The notes beneath the pieces are model-generated. The model had not been told where the DNA came from. It saw only the letters and a program-made list of their open reading frames with translations, and did not search any database. From Flavobacteriaceae bacterium UBA2000 (GTDB taxonomy: Bacteria > Bacteroidota > Bacteroidia > Flavobacteriales > Flavobacteriaceae): a stretch of 9,818 nucleotides of DNA. The stretch covers positions 1 through 9,818 of the forward strand of contig DDCS01000120.1 in NCBI GenBank assembly GCA_002335345.1, given 5' to 3'. The position numbers were made by a program, and so were the translations under genes. Positions 1 through 6,057 of this stretch are shown piece by piece (positions within the stretch are counted from its first letter, which is position 1; the number at the start of each line of letters is the position of its first letter).

Positions 1-657
1 GTCAAACCAATAATGATTGGTGCGCCCCCCGGGCCAAACCTCAGCGTATTCTCTGTCGTTAGGATCCGGATTAATCTTGTTGCTTTTATGCATATTGGCC
101 CAGGTTGAAAACCGTTGTAATCCATCAGGATTAAACGAAGGGTCCAATAGAATCACACTTTCTGTGAGCGCTTTTTCTATAGCTGGGCCCTGTGCCGCGG
201 CGAGGTAATAGGCGTAGAGTAGGGCCGCATTACTGCCGCTGGGCTCATTGCCATGAATTGAAAATCCTTGGTACAAGACTATGGGTAATTGATCTGTGTC
301 AAGGGCTTTATTATTTTGATTGATTAAGCGCTGTCGATCTGATTTTATTTGTTCGATTCGCTGGTGATTCTCTGGCGAAGTAACGGTGAGCAGCCATAGC
401 GGTCTTCCTTCGTAAGTTGTGCCTCGTTGTTCAATACTCATACGCGGACTGCGTTCGGCCAAAACCTCTATATATCTTGAGAGTCGATCATGAGTGACAT
501 GCCAAGCACCGACTTGATGACCCACGACTTCCTCAGGCGTTGGAATATTTGGGTTATAGTTCATGTCTTGTGGCAGGTAGTACCCTAAATCAAGATTCTG
601 CCCTTGGATTAAAAGGCAAAAAAACAGGGTCAGGCTTAAAAATAAATACTTGGTCAT
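1..657 (-). CDS. M14 family zinc carboxypeptidase, secreted, N-terminal part (cut by window edge)
   Basis: The reading frame is open from ATG at 657 to base 1, giving the first 219 residues; the C-terminal part lies outside the window. Residues 1-19 (MTKYLFLSLTLFFCLLIQG) form a Sec-type signal peptide, so the protein should be exported. Residues 40-60 hold the GHQVGAWHVTHDRL motif common at the start of the large Bacteroidota M14 proteins. H135 and E138 (HGNEPSGSN) match the HxxE zinc-ligand motif, NPDG lies at 176-179, and PGGRTNHYWFD at 209-219 precedes the expected substrate-binding NRD just past the edge. Family members cut C-terminal residues from peptides with a Zn-activated water; the third zinc ligand and catalytic Glu should lie in the missing part. 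Relatives in this group run to about 800 residues (from memory). There is no Shine-Dalgarno; the gene starts only 31 nt after the terminator of the upstream gene. Family call is secure, substrate unknown. Confidence 0.9.
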   Translation of the reverse strand, partial: MTKYLFLSLTLFFCLLIQGQNLDLGYYLPQDMNYNPNIPTPEEVVGHQVGAWHVTHDRLSRYIEVLAERSPRMSIEQRGTTYEGRPLWLLTVTSPENHQRIEQIKSDRQRLINQNNKALDTDQLPIVLYQGFSIHGNEPSGSNAALLYAYYLAAAQGPAIEKALTESVILLDPSFNPDGLQRFSTWANMHKSNKINPDPNDREYAEVWPGGRTNHYWFD

Positions 658-677
658 ATCTCGAGATTTACGATTTT

Positions 678-685
678 CTAAGATA
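678..685 (-). promoter_or_regulatory. possible -7 element for the M14 carboxypeptidase gene
   Basis: On the minus strand this reads TATCTTAG, matching 7 of 8 positions of the Bacteroidota -7 consensus TAnnTTTG. It sits 20 nt before the ATG at 657, which would give a leader of about 15 nt. No TTTG lies at the usual -33 spacing, because that region is occupied by the preceding terminator stem. Weak call. Confidence 0.25.
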
Positions 686-712
686 AAAAAACCGCCACAA
701 ATGGGGCGGTTT
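685..712 (-). terminator. rho-independent terminator after the PUR-domain gene
   Basis: On the minus strand an 8-bp perfect stem AAACCGCC/GGCGGTTT with an 8-nt loop is followed by seven T residues (685-691 on the plus strand are all A, overlapping the stem base). It lies 33 nt past the stop codon of the PUR-domain gene. It should end that transcript before the M14 gene, so the two probably are not one operon. Confidence 0.85.
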
Positions 713-745
713 AAAATTTAGAATCCTTGTATGGTCAAAAAGGCC

Positions 746-1117
746 TTATATGTCATCAAAATTAACATCGGTAAAAGAGGAACTTGATGAACTATGCTCG
801 TGCTCGTCGTAATCTTCTGGATTGTAGTCTTTTTGATGGCGTTCGCTGATGACTTCATCACCTTTGGCATCGATGACGTAGTCAATCATGTCTACCAGGT
901 GTTCCTTGAATTCTACAAAATCTTCTTTATAGAGATAAATTTTATGCTTTTTGTAGTGAAACGAGCCATCGTCGTTTGTAAATTTTTTACTCTCGGTAAT
1001 GGTTAGATAATAGTCACCGGCTTTTGTTTCGCGGACATCAAAAAAATACGTCCTGCGCCCAGCACGCATTACTTTTGAGTAAATTTCCTCTTTATTTGAG
1101 GAGAACTGTTGATTCAT
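746..1117 (-). CDS. PUR-alpha-like nucleic-acid-binding protein (DUF3276 family)
   Basis: This 123-residue protein matches the small bacterial PUR-domain family (DUF3276), related to eukaryotic Pur-alpha and to Borrelia BpuR, which bind single-stranded DNA or RNA. Residues 11-62 (EEIYSKVMRAGRRTYFFDVR and what follows) form the beta-rich half of a PUR repeat with conserved basic and aromatic residues. Residues 66-84 fit the helix that follows. The tail from about 95 is acidic and low in complexity, with six serines in a row at 109-114, ending FTDVNFDDI. A single PUR repeat suggests dimerisation, as in relatives. Its targets cannot be told from sequence. The gene lies 66 nt downstream of the ABC exporter gene in the same direction, with a possible promoter in the gap and its own terminator. 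The family is common in Bacteroidota. Start ATG has no Shine-Dalgarno. Confidence 0.88.
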   Translation of the reverse strand: MNQQFSSNKEEIYSKVMRAGRRTYFFDVRETKAGDYYLTITESKKFTNDDGSFHYKKHKIYLYKEDFVEFKEHLVDMIDYVIDAKGDEVISERHQKDYNPEDYDEHEHSSSSSSFTDVNFDDI

Positions 1118-1148
1118 TTTAGAAGGTATTATTGGAAATGGTTGAACT

Positions 1149-1179
1149 CAAAAATCTAAAAAAAAACCAAATCCTCAAA
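1149..1179 (-). promoter_or_regulatory. candidate promoter for the PUR-domain gene
   Basis: On the minus strand, TTTG (1179-1176) is followed after 19 nt by GATTTTTG (1156-1149), which matches 7 of 8 positions of the -7 consensus TAnnTTTG. The spacing is normal for Bacteroidota. The start point would fall about 25 nt before the ATG. The region is very A/T-rich, including a run of nine T on this strand, so chance matches are likely. Confidence 0.35.
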
Positions 1180-1183
1180 AATT

Positions 1184-2938
1184 TTAAGATAATTCTTTTT
1201 CGATGAGTTGCTTCTCATAAAGCGCTTTGTAGTAGCCTGGAGTTTTTATTAGCTCATTATGAGCGCCTTGCTGAATTATTCGCCCTTGGTCCATTACGAG
1301 AATCTTTGTCGCATTTTTTACCGTAGAAACGCGATGACTCACAATTATCGCCGTTTTTTGGTCTTTTACCCCGGCCAAATTACTTAAAATAGCTTCTTCA
1401 GTTTCTGTGTCTACGGCACTAAGGCAATCATCCAATAATAATATTTTTGGACTTTTTATAAGCGCCCTTGCAATCGATACGCGTTGCTTTTGTCCGCCAC
1501 TCAAAGTGATCCCGCGTTCCCCCAAAATAGTTTCATACCCTTTGTCAAAACCTTCGATATTGTGATGGACATAGGCCGTTTTGGCGGCCTCTTGAATCTC
1601 ATGGATCGTGGCCTCTTTTGCGCCAAAGCGAATATTGTCTGCGATACTTTCACTGAATAAAAAGGCATCCTGAGGCACATAGCCAATGGCGCCACGAAGG
1701 TCGTCCAAATGATGCTCCCGAGCCGGGCAATCGTCTAACAGATAAAGTCCGTTTTCAATATCGTAAAGTCTTGCAATAAGTTCTAATACAGTTGATTTTC
1801 CAGATCCCGTATGACCAATAATAGCCAAGGTTTCTCCCGGGGCGACGGAAAATGAAACTTCATCCAACGCTTTAATACCCGTATCGGGATAAGTGAAGCT
1901 TACCTTATCAAAAACAATCCGGCCTTCAATGGGACGATGCTGGTCTGAATGATTAACGATTTCAGGTTTTTGATTTAAAAACTCGTTTATTCTTTTTTGA
2001 GAGGCTTCGGCTTGTTGAACCATCGACGAAACCCAACCCACCATAGCCACTGGCCAAGTCAACATATTGACATAGATGAGAAATTCCACGATCGTTCCAA
2101 AGTCGATGAGTCCTTCTATGTATTGTTTTCCCCCAATGTAAATGACCAGCACGTTACTCAGGCCGATTAACAAGATCATTAACGGAGAGAAAAGCGCTTG
2201 AACTTTAGTGAGGTCAATGTTTTTTTCTTTCATCGTATTGGCAAGAACTTCGAATTCGTTTTGGGTTCTGTCTTCAAGACTGTAGGCCTTAATTACGGAG
2301 ACCCCACTGAATCGTTCTTGAGTGAAGGTAGTTAGTTCTGATAGGTATTTCTGCACCACGGTACTTCGCTTGTGGATGGCAATACTCAATTTATAGATAC
2401 CGATCGAGAGCAGTGGAAGCGGTGCTACCGCGTAGAGTGTTAACTCGGGCGCCGTGTAAAACATATAGCTTATCGCCACGATAAATAAGGTGACGGTTGT
2501 CGTACTGTACATTAACGCAGGGCCCGCATACATGCGCACCTTTCCCACATCTTCACTGATTCGACTCATTAAGTCACCCGTTCTATTTCTTTTGTAGAAG
2601 CTCAGTGAAAGACGCTCATATTGCGCAAAAATCTCATTTTTTAAATCATATTCGATGTTTCGAGAGACCACAATGATGGTCTGGCGCATGAGAAAGGTAA
2701 AGAACCCTGAAAGCAATGCCGTTCCGATAATCATTCCGATATCCCAAGCCAATAGCTCGGTCAATTCTGCATAAGAAACTGCCCCGGTGATGAAGGCTTT
2801 GATACTGTCTACAGAATCACCAATTTTGGCAGGAACCACAATTCGAAATACGGTCGCAATGGCCGTAATAAAGAGTCCAACAATGAGCCTGCCGCTGTAT
2901 TTGTAAAAAAACTTATTGACGTATCGCAGTGCATTCAT
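1184..2938 (-). CDS. ABC exporter half-transporter (fused membrane and ATPase domains, MsbA/MdlA-like)
   Basis: With ATG at 2938 the protein has 584 residues, the usual size for a fused half-exporter. Six membrane segments lie near 17-35, 67-84, 142-160, 164-183, 249-269 and 283-306. The ATPase domain follows with A-loop Tyr350, Walker A GHTGSGKST (375-383), Q-loop Gln423, signature LSGGQ (479-483), Walker B ILLLD ending at Asp503, D-loop SAVD (507-510) and His535. It should pump a substrate, unknown here but lipid or drug-like in relatives, across the inner membrane as a dimer. The residue after Walker B is Asp504 where active sites normally have Glu, as in the weak site of heterodimeric exporters; no partner gene is adjacent. 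The frame stays open to an ATG at 3109, but those 57 extra residues would overlap the divergent gene and its promoter, and residue 58 onward (MNALRYVNKFFYKY) looks like a normal family start. Confidence 0.93.
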   Translation of the reverse strand: MNALRYVNKFFYKYSGRLIVGLFITAIATVFRIVVPAKIGDSVDSIKAFITGAVSYAELTELLAWDIGMIIGTALLSGFFTFLMRQTIIVVSRNIEYDLKNEIFAQYERLSLSFYKRNRTGDLMSRISEDVGKVRMYAGPALMYSTTTVTLFIVAISYMFYTAPELTLYAVAPLPLLSIGIYKLSIAIHKRSTVVQKYLSELTTFTQERFSGVSVIKAYSLEDRTQNEFEVLANTMKEKNIDLTKVQALFSPLMILLIGLSNVLVIYIGGKQYIEGLIDFGTIVEFLIYVNMLTWPVAMVGWVSSMVQQAEASQKRINEFLNQKPEIVNHSDQHRPIEGRIVFDKVSFTYPDTGIKALDEVSFSVAPGETLAIIGHTGSGKSTVLELIARLYDIENGLYLLDDCPAREHHLDDLRGAIGYVPQDAFLFSESIADNIRFGAKEATIHEIQEAAKTAYVHHNIEGFDKGYETILGERGITLSGGQKQRVSIARALIKSPKILLLDDCLSAVDTETEEAILSNLAGVKDQKTAIIVSHRVSTVKNATKILVMDQGRIIQQGAHNELIKTPGYYKALYEKQLIEKELS

Positions 2939-2978
2939 GTGGGTCTGGATTAATAAATTTTCAATAAAAATTAAATTC

Positions 2979-3010
2979 TTTGCAGAATCGTCACTTCTTA
3001 GGTATTTTTG
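2979..3010 (+). promoter_or_regulatory. promoter of the amino acid dehydrogenase gene
   Basis: TTTG (2979-2982) is followed after 20 nt by TATTTTTG (3003-3010), an exact match to the Bacteroidota -33/-7 pattern TTTG-N19-21-TAnnTTTG. Transcription would begin near 3016, leaving a leader of about 20 nt before the ATG at 3036. This is the best-formed promoter in the window. Its position inside the extended ABC frame argues for the shorter ABC start. Confidence 0.7.
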
Positions 3011-3035
3011 CCGAACATTTTTAACGAATTCGTAA

Positions 3036-4133
3036 ATGACCACAACCCCCATTGATCCCAAGACACACTCTGCAGCGTTTTCCGTGTTTGGCAACGCGGC
3101 CTTTGACAATCACGAACAAGTCGTTTTTTGCCATGACAAAGATACTGGTTTAAAGGCAATAATCGGTGTGCATAATACGGTTTTAGGACCGGCACTTGGG
3201 GGGACCCGTATGTGGTCTTATGCGAATGAATCCGAAGCATTGACCGATGTTTTGCGCCTTTCTCGTGGAATGACTTATAAGTCAGCGATTACTGGTTTGA
3301 ATCTCGGTGGAGGTAAGGCCGTAATCATGGGTGATGCTAAAACGCAAAAGACCCCCGAGCTGATGATGAAGTTTGCAGAGTTCGTGCACCGTCTCGGAGG
3401 AACCTATATCACGGCTGAAGATATCGGGATGGAAACCGCGGATATGGATTTGGTCCGCACAGTAACGCCCTATGTTACTGGTATTTCCGAAGAAAAAGGT
3501 GGTGCAGGAAATCCTTCCCCGATCACGGCATATGGTGTTTTTATGGGCATGAAGGCAGCGGCACAGCACGCCTTTGGGAGTGCATTACTCGAAGACCGAA
3601 CCGTATTGGTTCAAGGAATCGGACATGTAGGAGAATCTTTGGTCGAACACCTCAGTAACGAAGGGGCTAAAGTCTTGATTGCCGATATCAATCAAGAGCG
3701 ACTTGAAGCAGTTAGAGATAAATACCAAGCGATAATTTATGCAGGAGATAACCTTTATGAGGCCCCGGTAGATATTTATGCCCCATGTGCCTTGGGTGCG
3801 ACCATTAACGACCAGACTATAGAGCACTTTAACGCCAAAATTATCGCGGGCGCTGCCAATAATCAGCTGGCTGATGAACAGCGTCACGGGGCCATGCTCA
3901 AAGAGCGCGGTATCGTTTACGCCCCTGATTTTGTGATTAATGCGGGTGGAATAATCAATGTTTATGCGGAATTAGAGCATTATGGACGTGCTGAGATCAT
4001 GCGTAAGACTGAAAACATATTTGACACCACTCTTGAATTATTGCAAATGTCAGACCGCGAGGATATTACCTCACATCAGGCGGCATTTAATGTAGCGCAA
4101 CAGCGTATTGATGCGCGCAAACGAGGCAATTAA
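3036..4133 (+). CDS. Leu/Val-type amino acid dehydrogenase (Glu/Leu/Phe/Val dehydrogenase family)
   Basis: This 365-residue cytosolic enzyme should carry out NAD-linked oxidative deamination of a branched-chain amino acid to its 2-oxo acid and ammonia, or the reverse. The N-terminal substrate domain holds GPALGGTRMW (51-60), MTYKSAITGLNLGGGKAVI with the two family lysines K82 and K94, and TAEDIGMETADMD (125-137). The nucleotide domain has VQGIGHVG with GxGxxG at 194-199, and later APCALGATIN, AGAANNQLAD and APDFVINAGGIINVYAE. The length is like leucine dehydrogenase (about 365), much shorter than glutamate dehydrogenase (about 450). Leu or Val is the likely substrate; the exact preference cannot be read. 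Genes of this kind are often named ldh or bcd. It begins a plus-strand group with nusB, DUF1573 and yajC and has a clear promoter upstream, divergent from the ABC gene. Confidence 0.93.
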   Translation: MTTTPIDPKTHSAAFSVFGNAAFDNHEQVVFCHDKDTGLKAIIGVHNTVLGPALGGTRMWSYANESEALTDVLRLSRGMTYKSAITGLNLGGGKAVIMGDAKTQKTPELMMKFAEFVHRLGGTYITAEDIGMETADMDLVRTVTPYVTGISEEKGGAGNPSPITAYGVFMGMKAAAQHAFGSALLEDRTVLVQGIGHVGESLVEHLSNEGAKVLIADINQERLEAVRDKYQAIIYAGDNLYEAPVDIYAPCALGATINDQTIEHFNAKIIAGAANNQLADEQRHGAMLKERGIVYAPDFVINAGGIINVYAELEHYGRAEIMRKTENIFDTTLELLQMSDREDITSHQAAFNVAQQRIDARKRGN

Positions 4134-4146
4134 CCTTCAATAGTCT

Positions 4147-4154
4147 TATATTTG
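4147..4154 (+). promoter_or_regulatory. -7 promoter element before nusB
   Basis: TATATTTG matches TAnnTTTG exactly and sits 43 nt before the nusB ATG, in the 64-nt gap after the dehydrogenase gene. No TTTG or TTG occurs at the usual -33 spacing. It suggests nusB can be transcribed separately from the dehydrogenase. Confidence 0.45.
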
Positions 4155-4197
4155 CCCGATCATTTTTTGAAATTTTTAGGCTAAGTTCTTTAGAGTT

Positions 4198-5142
4198 ATG
4201 TTGACCAGACGACACATTCGGGTAAAAGTATTACAAACGCTCTATGCGCGCCATCAGAGCGCCGATGAAGATCAGGTCGGTCAAGAGAAATTCTTAACAC
4301 GTAGCCTTGAGCAAATGCAGGAATTACAAGCCTTATTGCTGCTAATGATCGTGGCTGTGCGTGATCAAGCAGAAAAATTCACCCAGCGCTCCCAAAAAAA
4401 ATATTTTGCCAGTGATGATGAGCGCAATCCTAGCGTAAACTTCATTAATAATCAGATTGTTGATTTAATTCAAAATCACGATTCACTTACCCAGTTTGCC
4501 AAAAATAAAAAGCTGAAAAACTGGCAGCAGGATGACGAATATGTAATCATTTTGTTCAATAAACTCAAGGACGCAAGCTGGTATCAAGATTATTTGTCTA
4601 TTGAGGGACCTAGTTTCGAAGAGGATCGCGATTTTGTGGTGCGTTTTTACAAAGAGATTTTGGCTCAAGATGAGAAACTCTATGAATATATTGAGGATAA
4701 AAGTCTTACATGGATTGATGATTTTCCATGGGTAAATACGGCCTTGGTCAAACTTTTAAACAAAGTCGTTCCGAGTCGTGCCAATGAAATTTTTACGTTG
4801 GGTGTATTCAAAGACCAGGACGATCAACAATTTGGACAAAATTTATTTCGCAGTGTTCTGAGAAATCATGAAGAATTACAACAGGTACTGCAGGGAAAAA
4901 CACCAAATTGGGATCAGGAACGAATCGCAGATTTAGACTTGATCATGCTTCACATGGGCATTTGTGAGTTTTTGCATTTTCCTTCTATCCCGGTTCGGGT
5001 AACCATTAACGAATATCTTGAAATCGCCAAAGAATATTCTACGCCAAAGAGCAGTCTCTTTATTAACGGTATTTTAGATAATATAATCAAAGATTTAATG
5101 GCCAAAGATGAACTCAACAAAAATGAGCGCGGGTTGAGATAA
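4198..5142 (+). CDS. nusB: transcription antitermination factor NusB, long Bacteroidota form
   Basis: NusB binds the boxA RNA with NusE (ribosomal protein S10) to keep RNA polymerase going through rRNA operons. This protein has 314 residues, against about 139 in E. coli. The N-terminus (MLTRRHIRVKVLQTLYA, with Arg4, Arg5, Arg8) matches the basic first helix. The C-terminal part (about 213-300) matches the rest of the fold: NWDQERIADLDLIMLHMGICEF, then IPVRVTINEYLEIAKEYS (264-281) and SLFINGILDNII. The roughly 170 residues in between are extra and helical, and part of them (147-190) resembles 213-256. Long NusB proteins are usual in this phylum. The gene follows the dehydrogenase by 64 nt and precedes the DUF1573 lipoprotein by 73 nt. 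ATG 4198 is chosen because the family motif starts at residue 1; an exact -7 element lies upstream. Confidence 0.92.
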   Translation: MLTRRHIRVKVLQTLYARHQSADEDQVGQEKFLTRSLEQMQELQALLLLMIVAVRDQAEKFTQRSQKKYFASDDERNPSVNFINNQIVDLIQNHDSLTQFAKNKKLKNWQQDDEYVIILFNKLKDASWYQDYLSIEGPSFEEDRDFVVRFYKEILAQDEKLYEYIEDKSLTWIDDFPWVNTALVKLLNKVVPSRANEIFTLGVFKDQDDQQFGQNLFRSVLRNHEELQQVLQGKTPNWDQERIADLDLIMLHMGICEFLHFPSIPVRVTINEYLEIAKEYSTPKSSLFINGILDNIIKDLMAKDELNKNERGLR

Positions 5143-5162
5143 AACGCGAAAAAATCCCTAAA

Positions 5163-5193
5163 TTGGCCTCCCTTAAGTCAACAAATAATTTTT
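5163..5193 (+). promoter_or_regulatory. possible promoter before the DUF1573 gene
   Basis: TTG (5163-5165) is followed after 20 nt by TAATTTTT (5186-5193), which matches 7 of 8 positions of TAnnTTTG. The start point would fall near 5199, giving a leader of about 17 nt before the ATG at 5216. The A/T-rich context makes this uncertain. Confidence 0.3.
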
Positions 5194-5215
5194 AATCTCT
5201 TTAAATTAAATAATC

Positions 5216-5692
5216 ATGAAAAAGACATTGTTTTTAGCCGTACTCGTGGCATTCGGAATGACTTCATGCAAGGATAATGCTGCAGAAAAAGTAAGTGCAG
5301 ATAACGTTGCAGCTGCTGCTGAGCGCGATACTCAAGCGGATAAATACCCTGTAATGAGTTTCACTGAAACGACTTACGATTTTGGGACTATCAATCAAGG
5401 TGAAGCCCAAGAGCACGTATTCACATTCACGAATACTGGAGAAGCTGATTTGGTCATTGTCGATGCAAAAAGCTCATGTGGTTGTACCGTGCCACAATAC
5501 CCAAAAACACCAATTGCTCCAGGAGAAACTGGTGAGATGTTAGTGAAATTCAATGGAAGTGGTAAGAACCAAGTCAGTAAAACAGTTACCGTTACCGCTA
5601 ACACGCAAAAAGGTAAGGAAATGATCAGCATCAAAGCTTTTGTAACGCCTAAAGATGGGGCGGTCGAAGGTTCGCCGATCAAAGTACAGTAA
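5216..5692 (+). CDS. DUF1573 lipoprotein
   Basis: This 158-residue protein has a lipoprotein signal: a KK start, a hydrophobic core, and the lipobox MTSC with Cys18 as the likely lipid-anchored residue. Residues 19-45 form an Ala/Glu/Asp-rich linker. A DUF1573 domain follows (about 48-146): FTETTYDFGTINQGEAQEHVFTF, then TNTGEADLVI, the conserved SCGCT (91-95), PIAPGETGEMLVKFN and a beta-rich end. DUF1573 is an immunoglobulin-like fold, related to the ASH/MSP type, with no settled function; the SCGC cysteines could form a disulfide or bind metal, but that is inference. The residue after Cys18 is Lys, then Asp, and the sorting destination (inner membrane or outer membrane) is unclear. The gene lies between nusB and yajC, 22 nt before yajC, and is probably co-transcribed with yajC. 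Confidence 0.88.
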   Translation: MKKTLFLAVLVAFGMTSCKDNAAEKVSADNVAAAAERDTQADKYPVMSFTETTYDFGTINQGEAQEHVFTFTNTGEADLVIVDAKSSCGCTVPQYPKTPIAPGETGEMLVKFNGSGKNQVSKTVTVTANTQKGKEMISIKAFVTPKDGAVEGSPIKVQ

Positions 5693-5714
5693 GTTATAAA
5701 TAACAAACTATATT

Positions 5715-5990
5715 ATGGAGAGTATTTCAGGCTTTATGCCGCTCATTTTAATGTTTTTAGTGGTGTATTTCTTTATGATACGCCCACAAATGAAGCGTGG
5801 AAAGCAAGAAAAAAAGTTTGCTGCTGAATTAAAGAAAGGGGATAAGGTCGTGACCAAAAGTGGTCTCCACGCCAAAGTCCTCGAACTTACCGATGAGCAA
5901 ACCTGTATTCTAGAGTCGGGTGCTGGTAAAATGAAATTTGAGCGCGCCTCAATCTCCATGGAACTGAGTCAAAAGCTTCAATCTAAATAG
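5715..5990 (+). CDS. yajC: preprotein translocase subunit YajC
   Basis: This 91-residue inner-membrane protein matches YajC, an accessory part of the Sec translocon linked to SecDF. It has one membrane segment (about 6-21, ISGFMPLILMFLVVYFFM) followed directly by the family hallmark IRPQMKRGKQEKKF (22-36). The soluble domain after it has ELKKGDKVVTKSGLHAKVLEL (38-58). The E. coli protein has about 110 residues; this one is a little shorter at the ends. It follows the DUF1573 lipoprotein by 22 nt and likely shares its transcript, which stops at the strong terminator at 6008-6044. secD and secF are not in the window. Confidence 0.95.
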   Translation: MESISGFMPLILMFLVVYFFMIRPQMKRGKQEKKFAAELKKGDKVVTKSGLHAKVLELTDEQTCILESGAGKMKFERASISMELSQKLQSK

Positions 5991-6007
5991 TTTATCACAT
6001 ATTTATA

Positions 6008-6044
6008 AAAACAAAAAGCCTCCCGTCGGGAGGCTTTTTGTTTT
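6008..6044. terminator. bidirectional rho-independent terminator between yajC and pepT
   Basis: A perfect 17-bp inverted repeat (6008-6024 with 6028-6044) closes on a 3-nt loop GTC. Its core is GCCTCCC/GGGAGGC, flanked by A runs on the left and T runs on the right, so it gives a hairpin with a U tract on both strands. It lies 17 nt after yajC and 13 nt after the pepT stop, and serves both convergent genes. Confidence 0.95.
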
Positions 6045-6057
6045 ACAGGGCATTAAT

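Noticed and set aside
17..208. Plus-strand frame of 63 codons
   Set aside because: It is antisense to the M14 carboxypeptidase frame, which carries clear family motifs; the peptide has no recognisable features.
794..1006. Plus-strand frame of 70 codons, hydrophobic
   Set aside because: It is antisense to the PUR-domain gene; the hydrophobic look comes from the complement of its acidic and lysine-rich codons.
1158..1186. T-rich stretch after the ABC exporter stop as a terminator
   Set aside because: A run of nine T exists on the minus strand, but no G/C-rich hairpin precedes it.
2998..3240. Minus-strand frame of 80 codons over the dehydrogenase start
   Set aside because: It is antisense to the dehydrogenase N-terminus and matches no family I know.
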